From: Dendrobium chrysotoxum
Lineage: Eukaryota > Streptophyta > Magnoliopsida > Asparagales > Orchidaceae
DNA length: 64,000 nt
NCBI GenBank assembly: GCA_019925795.1
Contig: CM034313.1
Location: 25,966,932-26,030,931 of the forward strand
Direction: 5' to 3'
Shown piece by piece: positions 46,507-58,900 of the stretch. A program made the translations under genes and the position numbers. The notes below the pieces were generated by a model. It did no database searches. It was not told the DNA's origin and was given only the letters and a program-made list of their open reading frames with translations. Within the stretch, counting starts at the first letter, position 1. Every line of letters begins with the position of its first letter.

Positions 46507-48440
46507 ATGATGAGCGTGAATTAATGTCAATGACTAAAAGACAGGCATTACATGAAAAGCAACAGAACCAGGAGTCATCAATGAATATGAAAAACCATAA
46601 CATCACAACCAACCATGACTTGATGGAGATGGAAGAGATAATCACAAAGATGCTTCAAGACACATTAGGGCGAGATCAAAGAAATGGCCTGAGAAAAAGT
46701 ACCCACGAAGGATCCTCAAACTCAATAGACTGAAAAAGATGGCCCAACATAAGGGTGCTAACTTCAACGTCTGTTGCTAACCACAGTCATAGTCACACAA
46801 GCGATGAGGAATACAACCCTCCCCCTAAGCAAGGAGGAGGGAGCCAGAGTTGACCAAGATATTTTCTAAGGAGATTGTAGATGCAAAGCCACCTGTCAAA
46901 TTTAAGATGCCCATCAAGAATAATATCAAATAAGATCTGACCTTATCGACCACATTGTAAATTATGATTCGGCAACATCATTGATAAATGTTAATGATGC
47001 ACTGAAGTGTTGACTGTTCTTTATCATCTTTAGAGACTGGTCTTTGGTAGTTTTCCCGCCTAATGCTGAGCGCAATCATGGGTATGAAAGGAGCCACCCG
47101 AGGGACCATATGGTGGAAAAAGGGAAACATATGCAGCATGTTTGATGCCATCACGACTAATAGAGGGCACCCCCATTGGCAAGACTGCTGAAAATCAAGG
47201 GACAACCCACTCCACGAGTGAAGGAAACACCAAGCGCAGCTCACCCATATGGAGAGGCACTAATATCCTAACATCACTTGTTACACATATCCATGGTCGA
47301 GTTGGTGAAGGTCATTCAAAATAAAGATTACTTCAAGCGTCTGATGCTGATGAAGGTGGGGACACCCACACAAGGGACACCTGAAATTTTTGTACGTTTC
47401 ACAAGGGCCATGTGCATGACATCGAGGAACGTCTCTAAAGCCTCACGACAAATTTAATAAAAGTAGGAAAGCTGAAGGAATTCTTCCTAGCAGACCCAAG
47501 CAGACGAGGAGGAAAGGCGCCTCTTAAAAACCAAGGGAACAAGCTAGTTCCTACTCATGCCATCCACATTGATAGGGTAGTGCCTACCATCCTTATAAGA
47601 GATGAAGGCAAGATGTCTTGGGATGGAAATGTTAAACGGCACTGTGCAGGAGAAGTCAACTCAGTGATCATGCCTCAAATTCCAATAGTCGGGATCACTC
47701 TAATCGCCTTATCGAAGCGAGCAAACTAGCGAGTGGGAAACCCTTCAATGATGTTGTGGTAGCCACCACACTAATTGTCAACTACCAAATAGGCTACATC
47801 CTTATCAACATATGGAGTTCCAATAACATCATTTTCAAATATGATTTTAATAAGATGAATTTGTTTACTAACCTCCACTGTAAGTCCACTCCACAGCTTC
47901 TAAAGTAAGTGATGAGAGACTGAAGGAATCATCGTCATACCTGTGACCTAGGGCGGCGAGGGTGAGCGCCAGTTCATAGTGATAGCTAACGTCAAAGTGG
48001 TGGGTACTCCTACCATCTACAATGTGATTCTCGGGCGACCACCCCTGAATACTCTTAAGATGGTTTCAATGTATCACGTGGAGGTCAATATTAAAGCCGC
48101 CCAATATCTTCTCATTGTGGACGAGTTATTTAGAAGATCAATGACTTTTTGAATTTGAGATAAAGCAGATAGGATACTAAGGGAAATACACTCCAGCAAG
48201 TGTGGAAGCCACAAGAAGGACAATTGCCCATAAAATTTATCAAACAAGAGTATTTTAAGCCAACCTTTAGAAAAGACTCCGTGGAGTTTTTGGAAAGATG
48301 CGTGCAATGTCAGAAATTAGCCACAAAGCAACCGCACCCTTCCCACAAGCTCTGGCCAATAACTAGCAAGTGACCATTCGCCATTAGGGGAATTGAGCTT
48401 ATTAAGCCTTTTCCTCCTAGCGAGCAACTAATAACATAAT
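46507..48440 (+). pseudogene. Tat-type gag-protease fused to integrase (RT/RNase H deleted)
   Basis: Plus-strand gag begins about 46507. A knuckle-like CHFHKGHVHDIEE is readable near 47390-47440. A protease-like region has PFNDVVVATTLIVNYQ (about 47730-47790) where the active Asp-containing motif is degraded, and YNVILGRPPLNTLK (about 48018-48060) marks its end. Within 60 bp the text becomes the integrase zinc region: LFRRSM, IHSSKCGSH, ERCVQCQKLA (48120-48330). So the whole RT and RNase H block is missing. Multiple stops. Confidence 0.75.
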
Positions 48441-49082
48441 AACTCTAAGAACTCACTCCCTATCTCATGCATCTAGTCCATTCACCCCTTCCTCCAACAT
48501 AATGAGAAAACTTGCTCCTTTCATGAGACAAATATGGAACTCACTTACCTTTTAAAACCAACTCAAGGAGCTCACTCATGCGATGAAAACTAAAGTAAGG
48601 AGATAATAGGTCTCATTCTATTAGGCTGAATTCAAAGTTCACCAACTTCAAGTCCTAACTATTGCTAAAACTCATCAGAAAAATTCTAACTCATAAAAAC
48701 AACTTAATCAAAGAAATAAGAGAGGTTAAAGTTTAATTAACCGGCTCGATGATTGACATAGTTCATCCCATATTCAAGTTTTAAACAACAGGATTACTCA
48801 CTATATGCAACCTGAATCCCCTAAAACAAGACCTACAAAACGTCAAAACCCCCAAAAAGAAGGATAGTCTACACTTGGCTAGGTCATCTCCTTATTATAA
48901 TTGTCTCCTCGGCAAGTTAAAGAGATTATGAAAAATCACAATAATCATCCATATTTGCTCAAAAGTTTAGGAAAAAATAAACAAGTTTCTTTAACAACAC
49001 TTAGTCAATTAGCTCGTTTCCTTTTATCTGCAAGAAAAGAGAGTTAAGAGTGAAATAACCAAAAAAATTAACACTAACATGA
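48441..49082. other. Non-coding 3' region of the second Tat element
   Basis: No coding domains; contains repeated aactcac/ctcatt words only. Confidence 0.4.
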
Positions 49083-49560
49083 GCCTAGTCTGGAAGGTGA
49101 CGCCCCCCATTGTGATGAGATTTACAATGATTAAAGTGTATGTTTCTTCTAGAAGATGAGTCTAGATGGTTTCCCCCATGAAGAAAAAGTATTTGGCAAA
49201 AGACAAAGCCAATCCAAGATGATGACATGTCAAAGGAAAGTACACTTTAGCCGTGGAAGGAAACTAACCTCTTTGTGACGAGGTCCACAACGAATAGAGC
49301 ATAAGTCCCTTCCAATAGATGTGTTTAGATGATTGCCTCTACGAAGATGAAATATCTGGTTAACATCGAGTCAAGGAAGAGTACACTATAGCCCAAAAAG
49401 GCAACTCCTCCTATTAGGCTAAAATTTGCATTAAGTAGCATGGGAGTCTCTTCTAGTAGGAGAGTCTAGATGGTTACCAACACACAGATTTAGGTCTAGT
49501 AAAAGGCAAGGCTCATCTAAGGAAACATGGTGTCAAGTGAAAGTTGAAAATTTTTTAAGA
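49083..49560. repeat. Three diverged tandem units, about 140-165 bp
   Basis: The landmark tctagatggtt and its variants fall at 49161, 49324 and 49464. Each is preceded by a ttct-ta-aga block and followed by a-g-caaggc and gaaagtacac-like blocks. Tandem repeats in the 3' untranslated region are known in Tat/Ogre elements; here they follow the integrase piece. Confidence 0.65.
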
Positions 49561-50429
49561 AATGAAGTATCATCATATCCAGCTAAGCTAAATGTTTGAA
49601 AATTTTTTAAGAATGTTAGCCAACGGGCATGACTCCTTCTAAAGGGACCAATCAATGTGCCAACACAACTCTATTCAGTCGTAAGATCCAATCAAGTTAA
49701 AGAAATTTGAAAAATGTTAAACAATGAGTGAGTTCCATTACATCTCTTCCATAACTAAAAAAAATGAACACATATAGAGAAAAAAAGAGGCAAGTAAAAC
49801 ATTTTCTTTTCTTCATTTCAAATAACATTATATCTAACTATTAAAGGAAGCAAATTGCAAAACAACAAACAAAGCAAAAGAACACAAAGAGCAACTTAAA
49901 TCATAGGTTGTGATAGGAGAAAAATTGTTTAGTTCAAATTTCATCTATTATGACTATTATGCTTTTAATTCTTACATTTTTGTGCATGAAACAAGTTAAA
50001 AATTATGAGAACTGAATCAGCACCGCAGCGCCACAGAGTCGGCGTTGCAATGTCATAATTTCTCCCAGCACTGTAGTGCCACCAATGCAATGCCGCAACA
50101 GAGAGGTCTTAGAAGATTATTGGAGAGCTTAGTGTTGAGGCACTATCCAGGGAGAGCTGCAGCACCAGATCAAGCGCCACAACTCCAAATCGCCCAATAC
50201 TGTGACAGGCGATGTTGGACTGGTGAACTGATGTGATGAGTAGTAAACCGACGCGCCGATCTAGCAGTGTTGCAATGCTTCCTAACCAGAGCCAAAATGC
50301 TAGTTCAGTTATTTTGCAATGTTATTAAGGGTTGACAGTTTGGAGAGATGCGTGTATGTGTGTGAGTGTGAGAGGCTACTTCTGGTGGGGAATAGCTCTT
50401 GTGTATGTCCATGTGAGTCTTGTACCGGT
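49561..50429. other. Non-coding, includes a GCGCCAC-rich tract at 50010-50290
   Basis: The tract repeats cagcaccgcagcgccaca-like words. It lies just left of the detected Athila LTR and resembles the tract at 56370-56820 inside that element. Confidence 0.5.
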
Positions 50430-51230
50430 GTGGATAGAGAGGAGTGAAAAAGTGTTTGTACTGCTTATCTAGGTCATTTATATCCTTAATCTCTAGTTGT
50501 ACTTTTATTTTATTTAGTGAAATAAAAATGTTTGTTCTGTTAATTGTACCTCCATGTGTGGCTAAACACTTCATCTGAATCTATGATCATTTAAGAACCA
50601 TGTATTGCATATAGTAGGTGTGTTATTTTATAAATTGCTTAATGTTATTTTTAATTCCTCCAAACTTAATTTAGTTTATAAGCATCAGTCATGCATTAAC
50701 TTAAAACCTAGTATGATCTAGAGCCTTGATAAAAGAGTAGAACAACAACTAAAGGTTTTCAAACATAATCTTGCCATGCATATAGTTATATGATGGCTAG
50801 GGTTATGGCATCTTAAGGAGATAATAAAACTGTAGATGGGTGGAATTCTAGCTAATAATCTATAGAGTTCGACAGAGATGAGGAGTACTTATGCTTTGAT
50901 TTACAACAATATTAGGAATAAACTATTCTTATGCAAGTATGTATTTTTAAATAATATAGGTACAGAGAATTTAAAATTAGTAAATTTATCGTTTGCAATT
51001 GTAGCTTCTTACTTTGAATTGCCTAAATATTTGTGAATCGACTCACTAAATAAATAGAGAAGTTTTATTAAGTAGTACTAAGTGATTTTAGGATATTTTA
51101 GTCCTCATGGGAACAATACTCTTTTCATCACTTTAATACTTGATACGATATGTATATTTGCATAAAACAAGAGTTACACGGTAGAATTAAGCAAATCATA
51201 ATTAAAAAAAACAGTAGTGTGGGTAAAGTG
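50430..51230 (+). repeat. 5' LTR of the Athila element
   Basis: Aligns by eye with 59525-60319 along its length: tactgcttatctag, ttaatctctagttg, tgtgtggctaaa, gatcatttaagaacca and caaatcat are shared in order. Divergence is clearly more than 10 percent, so the insertion is old. The primer site after it is degraded (ttgttgaggat). Confidence 0.8.
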
Positions 51231-51539
51231 TATTGTTGAGGATATGAAATTAATTATTTTATTTTGCATTTTATATTGTTGAACAAATTGCTAATTTAAT
51301 CTAGTCTTTATTTTTATTTTACCTACTTTGTGTTGCCATTGCTTATTATTATTTTGATTTTTGTTAAATGTTCATTATTTTATAAATTTCCTATTATGTT
51401 CCTTACTATTGCATGTGAAGTAATAAACAACCAATAGAAATCTTGTTTAACATTGAAATTGAAAAGACACTTGAAAAATTAGAAAGGTAAAAATTTCAAA
51501 AAGATTTAAAAATGACTTAATAAATTTTAGAAAATGACC

Positions 51540-52521
51540 AACATAGACCGCTTAAGGAATATGCTAACCCTATAGTCGAAGGTATTCATCAAAGCATTAA
51601 TAGACCCAGCATTCATGCTAACAATTTCGAATTGAAACCATTACGCTTAGCTATCTTCTTTTTCATTGAGAGAAAAAACCATGATGTGGTTAAATTTATT
51701 ACCCCCATGCTCAATCAGTATTTGGAATGACTTAGCATACAAATTTTTAGTTAAGTACTATCCCCCATCAAAGATTGCCAAGCATATAAATAATATCACC
51801 TCATTTACTCAAATGGTGAGTCTATTTACAAGGCTTGAGAAAGATTTAAGAAATTATTTAGGAAGTGTCATCATCATGCATTACCTGATTGGCTCATTAT
51901 TCAAACATTCTATAATAGTTTGATAGATTCTCTTAGATCGATTACAGATGTGGCTACTGGTGGATCATTGATGTCCAAACTATTCAATGAAGCTTACATT
52001 TTGATCGAATAAATGATCGCCAATAATTTTCAATGATCGACTGAAAGAGCCAACCTTAAGAAGATAACTAGTGTGCATGAAACGGATGCTTTATCTATTT
52101 TAACTGCACAAGTAGCTGTTATATCTAGGAAGTTGATAATTTTGGAGTTATTTCACCCTAAAATTCACTTTTGCCTGTAGAAGAGAATATTTTTGGATCC
52201 TCTAATGATCCAAATACATAAGGAATAGAGTCTCTTAACTCCACCAATAATAGAACTAACAATCAATCTAAGGATAAAAAATCTTCATTGGAAGTATTAG
52301 TTTTGCAGATGGGTACGCAATTACAAAATCAAGTTGCTGCGATTAAAAATATTGAAAATCAATTAGAGCAATTAACTGGATCATTAAACAGTAGACCACA
52401 AAGAACCTTACCAAGTAATACTAAAATAAATTCAAAAGAAAAAGGTAAGGAGCAATGTAATGCTATTCAATTAAAGCGTGTAAGAGAATTAGAGGAAGTG
52501 GTTCGGAAGAAAGAGAAGTAA
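51540..52521 (+). pseudogene. Athila gag
   Basis: Shows the SISIWNDLAYKFLVKYYPPS core (51710-51770), ITSFTQM and LIEQMIANNF-like residues, then the VHETDALSILTAQVAVISRKL stretch in broken frames. A basic coiled-coil tail follows, with LEVLVLQMGTQLQNQVAAIK at 52290-52350 and LEQLTGSLNSRPQ. At least four stops. Confidence 0.75.
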
Positions 52522-52739
52522 ATAGAAGAAATTATTCAGGAAGCCTACTAGAAATCACTAAGTTTGAGGAACCATCTCAACCCATTAATAAAATAGGAAA
52601 AACTATAAGGAAGGTAATTGAGAGACTACCATCACTTTTTCCTTAGAGATTATTAAAGCAAAATTTGAATAGGCAATTTTTTAGATTTTTAAAAACATTT
52701 AAAAATTTTCACAATTAACATACCATCTGCTGAAGCCCT

Positions 52740-53379
52740 AGAACAAATTTTTACCTATGCAAAATTTATAAAAGACATTTTAAATAAAAAAAGAAAGCTA
52801 GGAGATTTTGAAATTGCAGCTCTTACTGAAGAGTGTAGGGCCATTATTCAAAAGAAAATCCTGCAAAAGCTAAAAGACCCTGGTAGTTTCACTATCCTGA
52901 TAGTTATAGGAGATACGTTTTATGAGAGAGTGCTTTGTGATTTAAGTGCAAGAATTAATCTTATGCCATTTTCTACCTTTAAAAGATTAGGCCTAGGAGA
53001 AGTCCAACCTACCAATGTTACCCAACAGTTAACTGACCATCCATTCACCTATCCTAACGGGATAATAGAAGATGTTTTGGTGAAGATTGATAAGTTTATT
53101 TTCCTCATAGATTTTATTATTTTAGATATGAAGGAAGATAGGGAAATACCTAACATCTTAGGCAAACCTTTCTTAGCTACTAGTAGGGATATGATTAATG
53201 ATCAGAAGGGAGAGCTAATTTTGAGAGTTAAAGATAAGAAAGTCGCCTTTAATGTCCTAAAATTAATAAAGTTTCCAAAGGATCAAGGTGAGGATTGTTA
53301 TAGAATGGATTTTACTGATTCTTGTATAGAGGAAGTTATGGAGAAATGGTTGGGTGATAATCGTTATGTATTTGAATGA
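52740..53379 (+). pseudogene. Athila aspartic protease region
   Basis: A 149-codon frame from 52930 holds CDLSARINLMPFSTFKRLGL, where the family has a D-L-G-A active site; Gly reads Ser and Ala is followed by Arg instead of Ser. Then come LTYP-like FTYPNGIIEDVLVKIDKFIF and ILGKPFLATSR. Otherwise well preserved; the substitutions in the active-site loop argue against activity. Confidence 0.8.
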
Positions 53380-53539
53380 GGATGATTTGTGTGAGATAGA
53401 GGGAGATTCTGCTTGATTCATTAGTGAAGTCCCTATGATGTATATAGAAAGATTTGAATTCCTAGATACATCATCCTTAGGGAAACCTTTGAAACCTCCG
53501 TAGTTGAGCTCCTAAGTTAGAATTGAAAGCATTACCTGC

Positions 53540-55130
53540 TCACTTAAAATATGTCTTTTTAGGAAAAGAGTCAACTTTACCTGTCATTATCTTTGCTTAG
53601 CTTGAAAAAGATCAAGAAGATAAGTTGATTAAAGTTCTTAGTTCAAATAAGAAATCTTTTGGATGGTCTATTACTAACATTCAAAGGATTAGTCCGTCTA
53701 TTTGTATGTATGAGATTCTGTTGGAAGAAGCATGTTAACCTAAAGCTGACATGCAGAGGAGGTTGAATCCGACTATGAAAGGAGTGGTTAAGAAAGAAAT
53801 TTTAAAATGATTGGATGTATATATTATTTATCCTATTTTTTATAGTGATTGGGTTATAGCCCAATTCACTATGTCCCTAAAAAAGGAGGGTTAACTATCA
53901 TTGCAAACGAAAAAAATGAACTTATTCCTATTAGAACTATGACTAGGTGGAGGATTTTTATTGATTATCGGAAGCTTAACAAAGCCACTATGAAGGATCA
54001 TTTTCCATTGCCCTTTATTGATCAAATGCTAGATAGATTAATTGGGTATCCTTTCTACTATTTTATAGATGATCACTCTGGTTACCACCATGTATTCATA
54101 GCCACCAAAAATCATGATAAAATAATATTCACAAGTCCTTACGGAACCTTTGTATTTAGATGTATATCCTTTGGTTTGTGCAATGCCCCTGCAACCTTTC
54201 AAAAATGTATGATGTTGATTTTTTTCATATTTAATAAAGCAGGGCATTGAGATTTTTATGGAAGATTTTTCAGTCTTTGAAACAATATTTCATATCTATT
54301 ATGATAATTTCGAACTAGTTTTAAAAAAAATATGAAGAAAGCAACCTTATGCTAAATTAGGATAAATGTCAGTTCATAGTAAATGAAGGCATTATCCTCG
54401 AAAATAAAATCTCTAAGAAGGGTATGGGGTCAACAAGGCAAAAATCAAGTGTTTTGAAAATTTGTCACATCTTACTTCTGTTAAGGGAGTCCAGAGTTTT
54501 TTAGGTCATGTCAAATTTTATAAATGTTTCATAAAAGATTTTTTAAAAACAACTAAACCGCTACGCCATTTGCTAAAAAAAATATACATTTTGATTTTAA
54601 CTCTGATTGCTTAGTTGTATTTGAGAAACTCAATAAGTACTTAATTACTGCACCTATCATCATTTCACCTTAATGGTCTCTTAATTTTGAATTGATGTAT
54701 GATGCCAGCAAATATGCTCTTGGAGTGCTTTTCGGGCAAATGCTTGAAAAGAAATTCATGTTATTTACCATGCTAGTAGAACTCTAAATGACGCCCAAAT
54801 TAACTATACAACTTTTGGAAAAAAAAATTGCTAGCAATAATCTTTTCCTTCGATAAGTTTAAATCTTAATCGGCACCAAAGTAATTATCTTTACTGATCA
54901 CTATGTCATCAATTAGCTATTAACCAAGAAAGACGCCAAACCCAAATTAATCAAATGTATTTTATTGCTACGAAAATTTAATATAGAGATTTTTTTATAG
55001 GAATAGATCTGGAAATCAAGTTGTCAATCATCAATCTTGATTAGACAAGGAAGATTCTTATCATAAATCATAATGACAATAATATTACTGAATTTTTCCT
55101 TGATAAAAATCTATTTGCAATATGATCTTT
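53540..55130 (+). pseudogene. Athila reverse transcriptase and RNase H
   Basis: An open stretch at 53849-54250 shows RWRIFIDYRKLNKAT, KDHFPLPFIDQMLDRL, FYYFIDDHSGYHH and FGLCNAPATFQKCMM, the standard Gypsy RT blocks. The downstream catalytic block (F-DD) around 54250 is frameshifted to a degraded MEDFSVF. RNase H-like words (YDASKYALGVLF near 54700) and a thumb-connection block (HVKFYKCFIKDF) follow in broken frames. Confidence 0.78.
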
Positions 55131-55218
55131 AAATGTACCTTGGCATGCTGACATTATTAATTTTATTGTTAGTAATATAATTCCAATTGACAGGTCTTAA
55201 ACCCAAAAGCACAAATTC

Positions 55219-56130
55219 ATGCACGATACTAAATTCTATTTCTGGGAAGAGTCTTATCTGTTTAGGAAATGTAAAGATCAAATCATTAAGCGGAGTGTAC
55301 CTGAAGTTGAGATAGAACCTATTATTAGTCAGTGTCATGATTCTTATTATGGAAAGCATTTTGGAAGGTTTAGAATTATTTCTAAGATCCTTCAATCTGA
55401 ATTTTATTGGCCTATGCTATTTAATGATATAAATGACTATGTTAAACGATGTAATAGATGTCAGCTGGAAGGAAATACCTATAAAATAGATGAATTGCCC
55501 CTTATATATATGTTTCAAGTTGAAATTTTTTCTGTTTGAAGATTAGATTGCATCGGCCCGTTTATTCAATCATTTGAGAGTCAATATATTTTGATAATAG
55601 TTGATTATGTTTTCAAGTGGATAGAAGGAATAGTAACTCCTAAAATCAATGCTCAGGTAGTAATTAAGTTTTTTAAAAAGAAATGTTTTTCAAATTTGGA
55701 GTGCCTAAAGTCATTATAAGTGATGGGGGTAGCCATTTTTTGTAATGAGAGGGTAAAGAATCTAATTTTAAAATTTGAAATTAAGCATAGAATAGCAACT
55801 GCTTATCATCCTAAATAAGTGGTCAAGCTGAGATAAGCAATCAGGAAATTAAGATAGTTTTAGAGAAAACTATAAGTCCAAATATGAAATATTGGTCACT
55901 TAGATTAAATAATGCATTATGAGCTATAGGACTATTTGTAAAACCCAATTAAAGTATTATTTCATAATTTTATATTAAAATTGTTTTCTAGGAAGCTTAA
56001 GTTTAAATGGCCAGGACCATTCTTTGTAGTAAAAGTAAATCCTTGTGGTGCTGTTGATATTAAGGATAATAAAATTATCCAGATTTTTAAAGTTAATGAA
56101 TATAGATTGAAACTTTATTTAGAATGAGGT
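55219..56130 (+). pseudogene. Athila integrase
   Basis: The 55219-55539 frame gives the zinc-binding region (HDSYYGKHFGRFR, YVKRCNRCQLEGN). It continues in other frames with IGPFIQSFESQYILIIVDYV, KWIEGI and an H-R-IATAYHPK stretch near 55780-55815. The C-terminal piece around 55985-56120 resembles KLRSRWSGPF. Several stops and indels. Confidence 0.78.
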
Positions 56131-56369
56131 ATTAATTACCTTAGGAGTTCTATAGATCTGCCTCATCTTTGATGGAATTTTGACATAGTCTGGTTGAAGA
56201 CTATAAATTTAGCGTTACTTGGGAGACAACCCAATTTATCATTCTTATTTGCTGCTAGAAGTTCGTGTGTAAATAGTATTCTATTTGTGGTTAGAAAACC
56301 TTTTTGTTAGAATTGATCAATCTTATCATGTTGTGCGTGTAATCTTGATTTAGTATTAAGAATTTATTT

Positions 56370-56820
56370 GAAAAATTCAGCCTAGCGCCACGGTGTTATA
56401 CCCTACAACGCCGCAATGTCATGTCAATAATTAAAAAATTAATTAAGAATAATTGCACCACAGCGCCAAAGGAATCCAGCATCGCAACACCAAATCACCT
56501 TCCGGAGCGCCGTTGCACCATCCATGCAGCACTGCAGCAATGAGTTCTCTAATCATTTTGGTCACATTGAGCACCGCAGTGTTCAGTCAAATCAATAAAA
56601 GGGTAGATGAAGCGCCAGGGCGGTGGTTGCTTCAAGCGCTGCAATGTCGCCATGAATCCAGCACCGCAACAGTCTCAATGTTAAAAAGCTAGAGATTTTA
56701 ATTCCTTATGCGAGCGCCACAGCTCTACATGTCCCCAGCGCTATATCGCATGTGCCCGTTTTGACCTATTTGACCAAGCGTCACAGCGTTACACAAGCCA
56801 GTGCTGTGGCGCTAGTCCCA
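56370..56820. repeat. GCGCCAC-rich tract in the Athila pol-ORF3 spacer
   Basis: Repeated cagcgcca, caccgca and gcaatgtc words on an AT-rich background, similar to 50010-50290 and weakly to 34260-34470. No regular period. Confidence 0.65.
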
Positions 56821-56919
56821 TTATAAGTAAGGGTGGTTTATTGTTTCTCATGTCACTTGTGCAATCTATTTTCTTTGTGATTGTATTTATAGATATCTAG
56901 TCATTCTAACTCTCTAGAA

Positions 56920-58900
56920 ATGGCCTCTAAGATTATAGTTGGCAGGAAGAGGTCTGTATCAACTTCCTACAAAGCTAGGAAATTCATTAGTGCAGTCGCT
57001 AAATAGAGATATAACAGTCTGGTGACTAAAACCATAATTTTTTAGCATGAGTTTGATAATCCTGGGGGATTATTCAAGTCTAAATTATAGAGAAAAACTG
57101 AGATTTTCTTGTAGTCCAATCTCGTCCTGCTAATACCTGCATAGTTCGGGAATTCTTCACGAACAGAAAAGAGCCCCGAAATGAGTGCATCTTTGTTCAT
57201 GATAAGTGAGTCCCTTTCACTACCGTAGCAATAAACCAAATCTTTCAAACCCCCAAATTTCAATTTGACGGCGACGAGTATCTTAATTTCTGCATAATAC
57301 CATAGATTATGAGGAAATCATTAAGTTCTTATCAAGAGAGATTTAAATGCCCAGTGGAAGAGAAGATAAAATTATTATTTTTCATGTGTTAGCCCTCACC
57401 CAAAAGTCTAAAGTCTGACACATTCATTTCTACGAAACTTATGCTGAACAGAAATATAATTAAGGTGACAAAGAACATACCAGTTTTAAATTATTGTATT
57501 AAAAAGATTTCAAACATAAGGTGGTTTGACCAAGTATTTTCTTATTTATGTTGCATTACATCAAGGACCAACCTTAAGCCAATATCTTTTTGCTTTAGCC
57601 ATGCATGTTCTCACTTGACATTTGCAACAGGTTGTACCCTAGTGTATGCTTTTAGCTGATGATATTCTTCTTATTGATAAGACTAGAGAGGGAGTTGAAG
57701 GTAAAATTGAATTATGAAGGTCAACCTTAGAGTCTAAAGATTTTCATTTGAGTAGATCTAAAACTGAATATATGAAGTATAATTTTAGTAGTAATAGATC
57801 TAGTGGAGGGTTTGTGACTTTGGGCGATCAAGTCATTAATAAGAGTACGCGTTTTAAATATCTTTGGTCTATTGTTTAGAGTGATGGTGAAATAGATGGG
57901 GATATTATTAGTAGAATTCAAGTTGGATGGTTGAAATGGAGAAATGCATTAGGCTTGTTGTGTGATTGAAAAGTCCCCCTCAAACATAAGGAGAAATTCT
58001 ATAAGATGGTGGTGAGACCTGCAGTGCTTTATGGTGCAAAATGTTGGCCACTAAAAGAGAAGCATAATATTAAGTTAAGTGTTGCAGAGATGAGGATGCT
58101 CAGGTAGATGAGTGGCTTTACTCTTAGAGATGGGACATGAAATGAGCATAAACATGAAAAGGTTAGAGTAGCTCCAATGGAAGATAAGATTAGAGAGAGT
58201 CACCTTAGATGGTTAGGTCACATAAAACGGTGGCCTTCCGATGACTAGGTTAGGAAAGTAGATGTATTAGATTTGGCTTATGTTAATAAAGATAGAGATA
58301 GACCTAAAAAGACTTGATTAGAAAATATTAGAAATGATTTTCCTTTTTTAGATTTAAATGAGATTTTGACTCTAACAGGACACAATGGAGAAAAGGATTC
58401 ATGGCCGACCCACGTAGTGGGATAAAGGCTTGATGTTGCTATTGTTGTTGTCTTCTTCTAGTCTATCAAGTACATGCTTAACAGGTCAACATATGTGGGT
58501 TTAGGGCATCTTAATCTTATATATGAATTTTGTGAATCTATCGGGGTAGTAGGAAACCCAAGGGAGGAGCAAATTTTGCCTGTTTCTGCCCTAATTAGAT
58601 CTAAGATTCAGTTCTTCAAAATCTCCTTCATAAAACAAAGAGAGGGATATAACCAGCCAACTTAACCTTGCCAACCAGTATTGTAAAGATCCTAGGATGC
58701 TAAGAGATTAGGTGGCATACCTCCGGGAAAGAGTACATTAGATCAAGATTTCAGTAGATCACTTTGGGCAGCAACTGACAAGATTAGATTAGAGGATGTA
58801 TTCCCATTATGACCATATGATGCTCTAGCACTAATGACAGCGTTAACACTAAGGCTGACTACAACATAGCTATGGTTGGCATATTCAAGTGTTGGGAAAT
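56920..58900 (+). pseudogene. Athila third ORF ('putative plant transposon protein' type), split by a LINE
   Basis: ATG at 56920 opens MASKIIVGRKRSVSTSYKAR, then KFISAVAK-RYNSLV. In a shifted frame comes PANTCIVREFFTNRKEP, then WVPF-like VPFTTVAINQIFQ and DEYLNF (to about 57290). After the LINE, GLGHLNLIYEFCESIGV and PVSALIRSKIQFF follow (58498-58620). These are typical of the ORF found between pol and the 3' LTR of Athila. The same type of domain occurs in the Copia element at 1-1090. Function unknown. Confidence 0.7.
57520..58445 (+). pseudogene. RTE-type LINE fragment nested in Athila ORF3
   Basis: Plus-strand translation shows LHQGPTLSQYLFALAM (57555-57605), CMLLADDILLIDKTREG around the ADD catalytic motif (57645-57700), and TRFKYLWSIVQSDGEI. 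Then come VVRPAVLYGAKCWPLKEKH, SVAEMRML and HLRWLGHIKRW (58200-58235). The end is MEKRIHG-like sequence and a GTTGTT tail near 58435-58450. It has a few stops (for example a W to stop just before CMLL). Truncated at the 5' end. Same family as 26220-26720. Confidence 0.85.

Noticed and set aside
55129..55395. Minus-strand ORF
   Set aside because: Antisense to the Athila integrase zinc-binding region.
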